A stretch of DNA of 64,000 bases from Bryoerythrophyllum caledonicum (GCA_963971425.1 OZ020515.1:37648371-37712370); one strand, 5' to 3'; counted from the stretch's first letter, positions 47,973 to 61,668 are shown. Numbers and translations: made by a program. The notes: generated from the sequence alone by a model not told the origin.

Positions 47973-50211
47973 ACCGAAATTATGGTCACTCTTGTGCAGA
48001 TGCGAGGATATTGGAACATCGAAATCCATGTACCTGCCTGGCCTTCATCGCTCGGAAGCAGAGCATTTCAGGGTTGCTAGGATTTGCAAACATGTGTGAA
48101 GAGAATGTTAGTTTTGCCATGTCGAGAATCATCATCGCATTATTCTTTACTTTCGTTGATGACGTGAAGCTTCTGCAATGATCTAGTCCAACTCTGCATT
48201 CGACAGAGCAACAAGCCTTTGATGGAGGGCTTAGTCGTGGCGAGGGTGGCCATATACACCATAGCCATTGGAAACGTGGGGAGTAGGGGGTATAAGGAAA
48301 GCGGGTGGCCCGCCTTCTGGTACGACTATACTTGAACAGGATCTGTTCTATAGTGCGTACATCTGATCTGTGTTCTCTAACATAGACAAGACCTTCAACC
48401 CGGACGATGATTCAGGGCTCTCCGTCCTGAGCGCGATTGCCGCGGCCTCAGTTTGTCCCTCGGGATCGGACGGAAGCTTGCCAGATGAACGTCCCGCCTG
48501 CTCATATGGCAGGCGGTGATGGACGGAGAGCGTTCTGACGGGTACATGTTTTTTTCGTTTGGCAGCTGATGGTCCTGCCCGTGCATTTTCTTCGTGCTTC
48601 ATTTTCTTCGTCTCTTCCCTCGTTAGTCGTTGTTCCTAATTTCTTTTCGCTTGCCACTTTGCTTGCTTCACTCATTCAGCTGTATACACATGCCTATGCA
48701 TAATAAGATGTCGAGATTTTGATGTGGAATATCAATGATCGGGTGCCTCGACCTTGGATAGCTGCGTCATGCGACAGTTGGGAGTGTGCGAAGGCAACAG
48801 TTCCAAGTTCAAACCTACGCTTCCTGCGTCGTGGACCTCGGCTTGATGTCGAAATGCCTCGTTCGCTATAACCAGCCATCCAACAATGCTCTTGTATTTG
48901 GAATAGTGGAATGTGATCCAAAGTTGCATGATTCTCGTCCTCCATCTCTCCATTATCAGCTCGGTTCTGTGTATGAGTACCACATAGTCAAAAGTGAGGT
49001 GATCAGTTCCCTCACCATGGCCATGATCAAGGATAGAAGTTGATAGACTTGCACAGTTATGATTGAACTTACTTAGCTTACAATCTCAAACCTTGATTAA
49101 CTTAGATGGAAGCCTACAAGTAATGAATAAATATGTAAGTTGATGATCCACAAAGTAATTTAATCACGAAATGAAACACTACTCCTTCTCCACTGACACT
49201 AAACAAATTCACATGAAAATCGTGTCAAGCAACTCCTCTGGTTCAACACTTTAAACAATGGACTCCGAATCTAGTCTAATTCACCTGAAACCACGCTTGC
49301 CAATCCTCTAAAGCATACTTACAAACACCATACAAATTATAACGCTCTTCATCCACTGCAATGCTTTTTATCCAAGGAAAACAACCACTCCAAAATCTAT
49401 CAACACATCAACCGTAGACGCCAGCACAAGCAGGCGCAGGATGTGAAGGAGAAGAACATGACAATCAAGTCTCTAATTAGGCTTCCAAGCTCCCGGCTCA
49501 AGCGAGTACTAGCAGTCCCACAAAGGGTCAACTTCGCCCGTCACCTAGTGCTTCACACAAATTGAAAGGGGGCACCGGTTCCCTACACTACAGTTCAAAC
49601 AGATCGGGTCACAGCCAACGGACCGTCAGTGAGGATGGAATTTTTTATTCAGATTTCACACTTCTACATAAACTTACAAGGAGGGTCAGCCCATCCGGGC
49701 TCCCACCAAAAGCTCTCAAGCTACCGTCAGAATCATTGCTAACGGAACCTCTTGCTTCAATACGCAAGAGAAAGAATCGTCCTATTCATTCACTATCTGA
49801 TAGGAGAATCCATGCCACCATACAAGCGCCACGCACCACGATGGACAACAAATCCTCACACCATCAGCCCCTGAATTTTGCGACAATGCGTCGTCTAGAT
49901 CGCCGCAGGAGAAGTTCACTCCATGGCTCTCAAAGAATTTTACATGCTCCCTTCGCCTTCAGATGTTGGCGCAGGAGCCAGCTGTGGTGCGAGGTTCGGA
50001 CCCTCTCTTATTGATCTCTCTCTACAAAAAGAATGGGGTTGGACGCCTCCGCCTGCCGCCAGACAGTCGGACGCCTCCTGGCTCTTCCAACAGAGCAAAA
50101 AGAATGGTTGCCATCAAAATGAATCAAATAGTGTCAAAGAATAAGTAACAGAATCCTAGTCACGTCGAGTATCGACAGATACTGCTGACCAATAAATGGA
50201 TGTTCCATCAA
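47973..50211. other. Right-arm region between the F-box relic and the bZIP gene
   Basis: Exact mirror of 43,222-45,460. No supported gene beyond the UTR and relic sequence described there. Confidence 0.45.
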
Positions 50212-52942
50212 TTACCAAGTGGAAGCCACCATGGTGTTGAGGCTGTGCGGCAGCGACCGGCTGCGCGACTGCGCCGGCGACAGGCTGCCGCTCGACATGG
50301 CCTCCGTGCCCACCGACAACCCGCTCGCGAACATGCCTCCCAACGCCGACTCGCCCTGCTGCTGCGCGCCGCCTCCCAATTCCAGCTTGTTGAACTGCTG
50401 CTGGTGATGGACCTCGTACGCGGACGAGCTCGTAGGGGCGCCCTGTCAAGTTTCACTACCACGAATTTCACAGCTAGCACAGTGCACAACAACGCCTCGA
50501 GTGATGACGGCCCGTCATTATCCTGTCTACTCACTCAAACATACAGCCACTCTCGAAACCAGAGCGAAGGCAGGCTCGTGCACCACGTACCGACTGTAAG
50601 TGCTGCGGTTGCTGCATCTGCTGCTGCTGCTGCTGCTGGTACAGCTGCCGAAGTCTCTGGACCTCTTTCTGCAATGCCTCGTTGTGTGCTGCACAACACG
50701 ATCAACCAACCCGTCATCGTCCTGGATCCAACTTGTTACAACCAAGATCACGGGCCCCACTCGCACTCCACGGAAAACGGACCAACGTCTCCTGCTGGTT
50801 GCTGCAGTCTCCCGACTTGTATGCTACCTTACAATCATGGGTGTCAAGCCTGATGCGTCAATGGGTTCAGGTTCAGAGCCCTACCGTCCTTGAAGCGCTG
50901 GCCCTGCACCAGAGCAGCCATCTTCTGCTTGATCGCATTATTGTCCACATTCAGAACGGCTCTCCGATGCTCGAAGAATGCCACTTGGGGAGTCATGGTT
51001 GACACTTCCGACTGTCCACCATCATACCACCGTCAGCTCAACAACAAATCCACATGCAATATGCTCAAACGCCAACTCCCACCAGGTAACCACCATCAGT
51101 CCGGACAATACCATATCCCACCACTCGCACTCTACATTTCCGAGCAAACAGCATACTGCCCAGGTGACGTGCAACTACCTGCAAGGCAGTCACGCTTCTC
51201 TCCAGCTCTGAAATGTACTGCAACTTGCGCACTCGTGAACGCTGGGCTGACTGCCGATTCGCCAATATTCTGCATCCCACATCATTCGTCATCGTCACTA
51301 CACATCCGGAGCGAGGTCACCGTTCTTATAAACGACAGTGCCCGTTAACAAATCGATCCTGGGAAACTAAGTGCAAACGTTCTTCAGTGCGCCATGCAAA
51401 CAGTGATAGGTTACTCAGAACAAAGGGTGGAGTTCCAACCGCTTAGCTCGTTTCGGATCCAGGCTCGAATCCAGACCCGCAAGAGCTTGCTGTAACTCTC
51501 CTTTCGAAAACGTCTGGGTTCCGCCCTCGTGATCCCCACAACTCTGCACATCGGCCTCGCTCCTGTACTTTCCCAGTCCTCCTTTAGGATCCTCGTTCGA
51601 CACTTCGCTCACGCTGTTGCTGTCCGACGGAGTCGAAGGGTCATTCTGTTTCGTGCCATGTGCCCGCCCCCTCTCCGACGCCCAGTTGTCACTGCCCCCG
51701 GCATTGTTCGCGGAGCTTGTCCGCGAGCCATCGGGATGGTTCTTCTGATTCGCTTCCTGCTGTTGCTGCTTGCGATTGGGCTCGCTGTCGTTGCCGAACA
51801 TGGTCATGAGCTGATCATCATCCAGCCTGGCAATCAAAACCAGCATGCCAGCCACATCAGATGACGCAACTACTCGGGTGCTGTGAGCACATCACTCACC
51901 GCATCCAGACCTAGAAAATTTCAATACAAGACACTTCTCACTCGTACCTATGCGCAGGATCAATGCACATAGCCCCCTAAGATCTCTCGAGGCAACCACT
52001 TATCAAGAGAACCACCACAGAAAACGAAAAGAGCAGGGACGAACGACAAAGCATATACCATTCCTCAACATTACAACACAACAGGAACTGATGGAACAAG
52101 TGCAACAAGAAAAAGTGAGTCTGGACCATGTCAACTTTACCTGTCAAAGTCAACCGAACCTGTGCCCGAATGGCCACCAGATTGCATCGAAGCCACGCTT
52201 CGAGACTCGTAATCGTCATCTTCGGTCGCGTTGTCGTCTACCATCTTCGAGAAGCTGGTGCCATCCAGAAGCACCATGGATTCACTGGCAGATCGCCGAT
52301 GTGCACCTCTTTTCGAGGGCGCCTCGGGTGCATCCACTACCCCATCCATCCAAGTAGGTTGTGTCTACAGATTGTCAGACACCGTAGAATGCACCAGAAT
52401 CAGGCTACATTCACACCGAGTGGTCTCCGAAAAAAACAGCATTTAAAGATGGAAAATAACTCATCAGAGGGAGACACGGCACTCCGATCCCAACTCCGCA
52501 GCGTCACATAAGTACTTCTCGAAAGTGGAAAACAACAAGACATTATCCCAGAACGCTGCTATAATTCTATTTCATAAAAGACTAGTTCCTCGGAATCTCC
52601 AATCCTCTAGCTCGCGTACAGAGCACAATTCTTCTTGCCCGCTCTAACGGATAAGTCCGAGAACCACTGCATACAGTCTCGGCAAAGACAAGCGACAACC
52701 AACACACCTGGGACACTCGACGATGATAGGTAAGTTCTTACTTGAGGTAGATATCCAGCTGACGGAGTGCGTTTGTGGCTTCCAACTCGGTTCGCCATAC
52801 CTGTGCGCCCGCCAGACCCTGAATCTCCTGCTCCTGCACCAAAGCTCTGGAAAGAACCTGGGCTCTTGGGCGGAAGCTGGGATGGATTCATAGGAAACGA
52901 CCAGTCCACGGCCCGTGCCTCTGCTTGACCTTGAGTAGACAT
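50212..52942 (-). CDS. Group-E bZIP transcription factor, right-arm copy (7 exons)
   Basis: Exons in transcript order: 52742-52942, 52141-52364, 51440-51826, 51179-51269, 50885-51011, 50591-50688, 50212-50442. The reading frame, splice sites and 452-residue product are the same as in the left copy. The two genes converge, with their 3' ends facing the gap. The coding exons lie wholly inside the identical core; only sequence upstream of about 53,128 differs, so if both copies are real they could differ in promoter but not in protein. Confidence 0.88.
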
Positions 52943-54255
52943 CACTATGCTCGGATACTCCAGCACCAGCCGATATACGAGATGACCTTGCTTCGGAGGG
53001 CCTCGATTCAAGAGGCTTGATGGAATGGCCTAAACTCCTCGAGTTGATCTCTCTATCACAGCGCTCTGCAGAAAAAGACATCATAGAAAACTGTCGGTTT
53101 CACAGTGCGAAATCCTGCCCGTGGTTGTCAGCGCGCACCCAAAAGGCCAAACAAACGACCGATACGACAAACTAGTGCACTCCATCGATTTATTGCCTGA
53201 TTTTCTATCACTCGGATCCGGCTCACATTCTTACATTGTTCCACCTTGCAACTAATACTCTGTAGGCAGTGAGATTCTAACATTCGATTAGCTCTGCCGC
53301 TACATTTCCAACTAGCCTGTACTAAGAGGACGAGGGCTACTGCTCGTACAAACTAATAATCAAGATGGTTGCTTTCGGAGACTATCAGATCTACTACTGC
53401 CTGACGCCTATCCTGGCCAACACTACACTCAGATCTGTTTCGTAGCCACCTTTCAACAGTCAACAGGAAAATTGAGACATCTGAAAGAGCATCAACGCGA
53501 TGCCTTGCTAGCAACAAGAAACAAACACTTACCCTCTGTCTATGAAAAGATCTTGAGCGGCTGACAGTAGTCCAAGTCCGAGAAGCTCATGATTACATCC
53601 GCTCCATAGCGGAAACCCTGGAGGTATCCACGACTGCCGATCTCGCTTGTTGCTTACACTGCGTACAAACCAGAGCGCGGAATGTAAGATGTTCCGCAGC
53701 ACTAAAACAACTCGCCTCAACGGGTGCTGGATGTTGCATATCGTCAATAAGGTCCAACGAGCAGTTCAGAAACGCTCCACCCTCCCTGGCAACCTCATTC
53801 AACACCGAGAAATTTTCGGATCTCAGTGACGGTCCTCGAAAAATACCTCCTCGCTGATCCTGTACCACGAACAGATGAATGACGATAAGATGCACTGCGC
53901 TGACAGAAACTCCGTACCAAACTAGAAGCTTTCCGAGCTACGTCGATGTAGCCTACAGGACTCTATCTCTGCTATCCTGAGAGGGATCCAACCTCGGTAC
54001 ACAGTTGAATGCGCCGAGCGAGCACTCCCCATTTGCTGAGAATGCTTGTCGATCCAAAGTTGTAGTGATACTAGCGAGTGCAGAGGAGGAAACACGCAAT
54101 GTGGGTTCCTAGCAGATAATCTGTAGTCGCGCAAACAACAACCAACTGTGAACGAGGTTGATCGGTTTAGATAGAGAGCCTGAGATTCTACACACAGAAG
54201 AAGATACAGACGTGGGCGAATACGACACATTGCCGCTTTCTCTCGCGCCTTAACG

Positions 54256-55850
54256 GCGCCAGGCAATAGACGGAGCGCCCTTGCCACTAAGGGCGGGACA
54301 GAAACCGGGGGACGTATTCTTCAGCCACGAGCGTTTCCCGGCAAAAGCTGGGCAGGACCCTGATCTGCCCGCAGGTCGCGAGACCTGGCTTCCCGAAGTC
54401 CCCCCGGCCCCTGTCCGAAGTCCCCCCGTTCCCCCGCTCCCCGGTTCCCATTGTTCGTTCCCCTGCTCGGGTAGGGTTTTATGAGATTAAAAGATTATGC
54501 CATATGGATCAAAAGGTTATAGAGTTTGTAGTGAGAAATAAAGAACATATTCTTCCTGACGTTTCATAGATTTGTAGACTTTGACTTCACTTGGTGTTAA
54601 ATTTTTGCCTGACAGAAGTTCTTAATTTTATGCCATTACAATGTACGTGATGTTAGTTCCTCATACACCAATTTTTAGAGGTATTGGAAGAGTTGAGCAT
54701 TTTCAAAAAAACGAATAAATGAAGAGAGATAAAAAATCACCATACCATATTATGTTCTATAATTTAATCATTTTGGTATACATTGAAATTCCAAAGAGTC
54801 AAAACTAGAGTTCATGTTGTTTCTCTTGGGAGGGGAATGAATTTAGGAAAAATTAATAACTGCATTTTTATGAAGAAATTCAATTTGTTTTGTGCACCTT
54901 GCTTAAAAAGGGTGAGAAACCTTTCACTACTCTTTGATTGAAAGTTTCACAATATGGAAGGTTTTCTGTTATACAATCTCAAATGAAGTAATGTTACTTT
55001 CTTGCATTATAAATCTCATATTTAATAATGGATATAGCAAAAGTTTTTAATGTTTACATAAAGACCTACCCTTAGAACTTTTTTCAATAACTGCATTATT
55101 TTTTTCAATGGATTTGATGAGATTGTATATTATCTCCAAATAATTGTGACAATGGCACAAACCGTCGGCCAGGATTTTGATAGCGTCCCAAAAAAAGACA
55201 ACAATGACCGACATCGACTATGGATTAATCAATGATGTCTTGCTTAAACTAGAAGACATGGTATTGAGAATATAGATTTGTTAGGTGTTGTAGAAGGATG
55301 ACTTAGCTTGGGAGACTATAGAAAGTATTAGTCAATACCTTGGAAATTTGGAATACTTATGTTGGAGTTTTTGTTTATATTTTATAAGGTCTACAAATTT
55401 ATCCTTTCTTTCTTTGATTTGTTTCCTTTTCAAAAAGAAATTTTGAAAATTTCCTCTTAGGCATTCTCAAATCAATTTAAATTAAGAAATAAATTCCTCT
55501 TTTCATTAGTATATAATTTAGCTAGTTTTTAATGATTTATTTAAAATTGAATGAACTCTATTAATGGATGATTTTATCATCATGGAATTTAGAGGTTTAG
55601 AAATTAATCCTCAAAAACCAAAGTTCCAATGTGGGCTATTGTATACCTTGAGCACGTTCCAATGATTGCAATTCGTATTTCCAATACTTGATATTCTTAC
55701 AAAATACAAGTAGATAAAAGTCCAAGAAGACATGTATGCAAGAAGATAAATGGGAAATGGAGGTTGTAACAATGCGTGTAGAAGGCCATTTTTCTCTTTT
55801 GATTGTCTATCATAGACATTTCTTTTAAAAACCTGTAGTTGTGCATTTAA
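54256..55850. other. Spacer with a GC-rich patch and a diverged TTAA-class fragment
   Basis: 54,260-54,470 is GC-rich with repeated GAAGTCCCCCC words and no supported gene. 54,580-54,680 contains GACTTTGACTTCACTTGGT and CACCAATTTTTAGAGGTA, which mark a decayed piece of the piggyBac-like family. The rest is AT-rich. Confidence 0.5.
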
Positions 55851-56009
55851 AGAAGAAGAAGAAGAAGAAGAAGAAGAAGAACGCGGGTCTCCAGAGGGGA
55901 TCGGCATGAATAAATTGTTTGTTCATTCCACCACTAAAGCAATGCCCACTTACAAAGGAGTAGTAGTATGGAACTACTTTCCCCTCTCAAGGGTAGACTT
56001 GTACATTTA
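55851..56009 (-). mobile_element. 5'-truncated LINE 3' end with (TTC)n tail
   Basis: Read on the minus strand this is a diverged copy of the 3' UTR at 61,422-61,572. It shares AGTAGTTCCATACTACTAC, then TGGTGGAATGAAC, and ends in about nine TTC units. Such tail-only copies are typical of aborted LINE reverse transcription. Confidence 0.8.
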
Positions 56010-56099
56010 GATATGATACAAGGCTAAGTTCATCTTCTTCAAGAGCTTCAATTTCACGAATGGGTAGAAGCACACTACACCCTATACAAATTGGACAAA

Positions 56100-56290
56100 A
56101 TCCATAGTATATCTACACTAAACATCGCATTTAGTGTCGTCTACACTAAATACGAACTCTTACACTAAAAGGAAGAATTACAATTAGTGTAACGACACAA
56201 CATTACACTAAATGTGAAACATTACACTATATGTGAATTGCAGTAAAAATGGGTGGTCTTTTTTTTTTACTTGTGCACAATTAGTGTATG
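56100..56290. repeat. Cluster of ACACTAAAT/ATTTAGTGT words
   Basis: About eight direct and inverted copies of a 9-base word lie here. The same word makes up the terminal repeats of the 13,761-14,640 element, so this may be a decayed relative of it. Confidence 0.5.
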
Positions 56291-56488
56291 AAAAATCTTG
56301 CCGCAGTGAATAAAATCAACACTATTCAAAGGAGCATAAGCCACTCAAAAAGGATCGGAATTACAGTCATGAGATGTTTTTTGACATCTACATTTTTTGT
56401 AGATTTCAAAAAACATATCATGTGTTTAATTTGAAAAAAATATGAGTAAGTTATGGGCATTTCTAGATTTTGGTGATGTAAATTCAAC

Positions 56489-56561
56489 AAGAATAGTCAA
56501 TATAGAGAAAACAAGAGTAGTCAACATAGAGAAAACAAGAATAGTCAACATAGAGAATAAA
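56489..56561 (+). repeat. 24-bp tandem repeat, 3 units
   Basis: Three units of AGTCAACATAGAGAAAACAA type follow one another with single-base differences. Confidence 0.75.
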
Positions 56562-56601
56562 TACTTGACGGCTAGTAGGTGGTTGGTGGAGGCATCATTA
56601 A

Positions 56602-56650
56602 CCCCTAAAGGACCAATGTCCCCTCGGGGGACATTTTGAGTTTGGATAAG
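56602..56650. mobile_element. Terminal fragment of a TTAA-class (piggyBac-like) element
   Basis: TTAA at 56598-56601 is followed by CCCCTAAAGGACCAATG and the subterminal palindrome GTCCCCTCGGGGGAC. The interior of the family does not follow, so this is a solo end. Confidence 0.6.
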
Positions 56651-57211
56651 GTACCACGATCTCAATTTTAGGCATTATTTTCAGAGATTTTTTACTGAAT
56701 GGACAACTTTTGATTAGCTTTGCGTAGACACAAATTTCGTAGAATTCCGACTTACGATTCAAATGTTACGAATTATTTTCACTTACATATTCAAATAGTG
56801 CGGTGAAGTGAAAGTTGTAGAGATGAGAGAAGAGTAGCTCCGCAAAACCTGGTGAGGAGGGGTTTTTTGGTGTTAGGCGCAAATGCAATGCACACAACAA
56901 TGAGGGCTGCTGGGCTCATTGTAAATCCCTGTGTGTACTTCGTTGTTGCTGATCGGTGTGCTAATGGTGTGTAGAGTGTTGTGGGATTGCAGATCTTAGA
57001 TCTATTGACACAAAATATGTGAGGATGCAACGATCTAGCACTGGATTGAGAGGGTAGATCTGTGGCGGGGCTCTGTGTTGGCTCAAATCTAGATCTAGTA
57101 GTTGCAGCCCATATCATTTCTTGAAGCAATCAGATCTAGATCTTGATTACAATGACATCTTAGGATTACCATACACCAAAACCCCTCCCCAACTAGGACT
57201 CTAGCAAAACT
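56651..57211. other. Spacer before the LINE
   Basis: It contains AGATCTAGATCT-rich sequence near 57,050-57,140 and no gene. The LINE 5' end probably lies at or just before 57,200, but I cannot place it. Confidence 0.4.
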
Positions 57212-58480
<1,269 letters not shown>

Positions 58481-58509
58481 CAGTCATAGATATTACACAC
58501 TGCAAACTA

Positions 58510-58551
58510 TTAATTATACTCTCTGGAGACATAGAAACTAACCCCGGCCCA
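58510..58551 (+). other. 2A-like ribosome-skipping motif (LSGDIETNPGP)
   Basis: In frame with the endonuclease region, codons 58522-58551 read SGDIETNPGP, preceded by hydrophobic LLIIL. This meets the D-(V/I)-E-x-N-P-G-P consensus exactly, and the Pro codon at 58549 is directly followed by an ATG (58552). In known 2A sequences the ribosome fails to form the Gly-Pro bond, releasing the upstream chain and continuing downstream. 2A-like motifs are known from some non-LTR retrotransposons of animals and trypanosomes. Function here is inferred from the motif only. Confidence 0.85.
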
Positions 58552-61421
58552 ATGCCAAACGTCTTCCTCAACCACCCAAAAACACACAAAAGATTATCAA
58601 AAATATACTTCATTCCAAATACTATAAAACTACACCCCAAATATCAACACCTAGCATCTTCCTTTGCGCCACTTCTAAAAAATAATCACATACTTCACCA
58701 AGCCTACTCCACCCTCTACCCCAACATTTCCCGCTTTATACATCAAAAAAACAACCACTCATCCACACATATTTCATTCGCCATAATTACCACCCTCCAC
58801 CCTTCAATAGAAGAATGTACCAATATCACCAACCAACACTCCACCAACACAAACCCAACTCACTGGACAAATATATTACTAAACACCTTATCCTCCCTAC
58901 ATAACCTCCCCGAAAGACATATAGATACACTCCACCCATACACTAAATTCCTAGAGGAAAACCAACACCTCTTTGAACATAAAACCTCTCTACACAATGA
59001 ACTATATAACTTTATCCATAGCCAAACCTCACCCCCTTCCCCCGATGAACTACAACTAATATTCCCCTACTTCCCACAGAATCTCATCTCCGAAGCTCTT
59101 AGATGCTCTGAACCAATCCATGCTTACACACACCCCACCCCGACACCCGCCTTCACTCCCCCCCCACTTCGTAACCAAGACAACATAGACAAGAGGAAGA
59201 CATACATAACTACATGGAACGCCTCAACGCTAAACACTGCTTTACCATGCATCCACAAACTAACCACCTACACCAACACACCACCCGCCATAATTGCCAT
59301 ACAACAAAACCAAACTAACCGCTACTAAATCCACAAAATACATCCAAAAAACATTTCCCGATTATAAACTTATATTTAATAACACCCATTCTCTCACAAG
59401 ATGCATCCAACAAAGAAGGCCATACACACCGGCAAGAGGAGGCCTACTCATGCTCATACACCAATCATACGCCTTCCCAGGGAATATTACTAAAATCCCT
59501 ACCCCGGCTAATATATCACCATACCTTCAAATTATTGTAATTAATAACCGTCCCCTCCAACCATGGCTCATCCTCCATCTATACATGCCTTCGCACATAG
59601 AAGAGTCTAGGCTTATTCCGGAAATCCAAAATTCCATCACTTCACAATTAAATATACACACCAACCATACAATAGTACTATGCGGAGACTTTAACCGTGA
59701 CATAGCCCTTATTGGAAGACAAAACGGAGAAGTTCTTACCCCCCCACTTGACGTAGACTATCAATGGAAAAATTATACGGAGGACCTAGAATTATGTTTA
59801 ATCCCAACCGATACACAATACTCTCGTCAAGGTGGACTTAATTACACACATACTAGCCTAATTGATGGATTCTACATTAAAACACCTAACCACACCCGTT
59901 ATACATCTACCACCAATACCACAACTAACTTAAACTCGGACCACTTCCCAATCGAACTCAATATACCTCACAACACCCTTATAAGTAGACCTCCCACAAC
60001 CATCAACTCAAATGACATTAAAATACTAAACCCCATTCCAAAAGAAAACCTTGATAACTTTAATACAATATTCTTTGAAAAACACTCACTACAAATAGAC
60101 TCCCTCACAAATATTCTCTTTAACCACCAACACCTCACGCACATACAATGGCAAGAAGCTTGCACGGCTCTTGACAAACTTATTACTGAAATTTCTACTA
60201 TAGTAGAAAAAACTTGTAAAGCACCCTCGATTCCACAACTCACACCTAGAACCTCAAAACAAGGGGGGTATCTCCCGAGAAAACTAGCCAAAAAATGGAA
60301 ACAACATCTTATCACATACCACACTATTCGTAAAACAATTTATATTGCTAAAACTAACCATAACTGGCGATCCCACCCCATACTCTCCAAACTACAAAAC
60401 CTCCAACATCCTCAAATCCCACAAGTACCACTACCCAACACCCCTCACGAAGAATGGATAAAAGACATTGCATCCATTGCAAAAACTGCCAACAAAGAAG
60501 CCCGAAAAATTACTACAAAATATACAAGAGAATGTGTCAAAAAAGCCATCTCAAAGTATCGTCATTTATATGAAATTAGCCCAAAAAAGATTAATAGAAA
60601 AGCCTTTTAAAACAACACAAACCTGCCACTTGACTGCATCTTGGATCAAAACAACAACATTCTAACTAGCCCAGATGACATTGCAAACGAAATACATTTT
60701 CAACAATCCATATACAATAGACCATCCACCCCCCCCCCCATGTCACTTCCAACCACAACACACATTAACATGCACGTGCGGAGTTAGGCAATACCCATGG
60801 CACGATTTGGACGGATTTACCATTGATAAAAGAGGCGAACCAACAACACCTCTCCACACATATTATAACAAAGACACATACAACATGTGCCTTAAAAATT
60901 TGGGAACCAACAAAGCCCCCGGCCCGGACCATATACCCAACTCAATTCTAAAAAACATGCCTCCAAGATTCCATAACCTTCTATCATTATTCTTCTTTCA
61001 CTGTTACAAACAAAAATCCATTCCCGCATCCTGGAAAACAAGTCTAACAATCTTATTATACAAAAAAGGCAACCCATTCGTGTTACCTAACCACCGTCCC
61101 ATTGCCCTAGCTAACACCATTTACAAATTATACACTAGCACACTAACATCAATACTATCGGCCTACGGGGAAAAACACCAAATATTACACGAAAGTCAAG
61201 AAGGGTTTAGAGCCGAGAGAAGCACCACACGGCAACTCCAAACCCTTATTGCCGCTCTTGAGGATGCAAAATTTACTAATAAAGACATTTACATACTCTA
61301 TATTGACTTCAAAAACGCATTCGGTTCCATTGACCATCCTCGATTACTAGCCATTATGAGCGATCTTGGGTACCCGGAAGAAGCAGTCACACTAGTTGGC
61401 AATATATACTCCCAATCCACC
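58552..61421 (+). pseudogene. LINE pol relic: APE endonuclease plus N-terminal half of reverse transcriptase
   Basis: Downstream of the 2A motif the frame encodes a linker and then endonuclease blocks: TTWNASTLNTALPCIHKL, IIAIQQNQT (where active enzymes have QE), VLCGDFNRDI and SLIDGFYIK, then NLNSDHFPIEL. A frameshift lies near 59,310, an in-frame TAA at 60,608, and a slip at the C run near 60,730. Reverse transcriptase blocks follow: NKAPGPDHIPNSIL, PNHRPIALANTIYKLY, QEGFRAERSTTRQLQ and the first catalytic aspartate in LYIDFKNAFGSIDH. The domain stops abruptly after NIYSQST, where the minus-strand element has inserted, so the YxDD part is not present in the window. The copy is defective. 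Confidence 0.9.
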
Positions 61422-61446
61422 AGAAGAAGAAGAAGAAGAAGAAGAA

Positions 61447-61668
61447 CGCCGGTCCCCGGAGGAGGCCGGCGTGAGTAAAGTGTCCGTTCGTTCCACCACT
61501 AAGTCCATGCCCACCGGGCATGGGTTAGTAGTATGGAACTACTTCCCCCTTTCGAGGGTGGACACTATGTACCAGTAGCAAGTAACCAATATCAAAGGAC
61601 CCGAGGTCCCAAAAAGTTTTTAAAAGAGGGAGGGCAAGTACAAAGAGTGCAAAAATGCAAGTGTAGAT
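61447..61668 (-). other. LINE 3' UTR with conserved hairpin sequences
   Basis: It contains CCATGCCCACCGGGCATGG, a perfect 8-bp stem with a 3-base loop, and a CCGGTCCCCGG-rich foldback just before the tail. Matching sequence in the truncated copies at 32.4 and 55.9 kb shows that this is the conserved 3' end, probably the part recognised by the element's reverse transcriptase (inference from LINE biology). Confidence 0.65.

Larger units (their letters stand above)
46804..54255 (-). repeat. Right arm of the very large inverted duplication
   Basis: Reverse complement of the left arm. 46,829-53,128 matches 40,305-46,603; 53,129 to about 54,255 is a diverged version of 39,080-40,304. Over roughly 290 bp next to the identical core I count about eleven substitutions and one 12-bp indel. 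Farther out, similarity is lower and gapped. Confidence 0.9.

Noticed and set aside
54281..54484. GC-rich open frame after the right palindrome arm
   Set aside because: It is Pro/Ser-rich, repeat-containing and without domain signature; it is probably chance in a GC-rich patch.
58510..58551. Possibility that the NPGP motif marks an integrated RNA virus
   Set aside because: The motif is followed in frame by an APE endonuclease and LINE reverse transcriptase. No viral helicase, protease or capsid sequence is seen.
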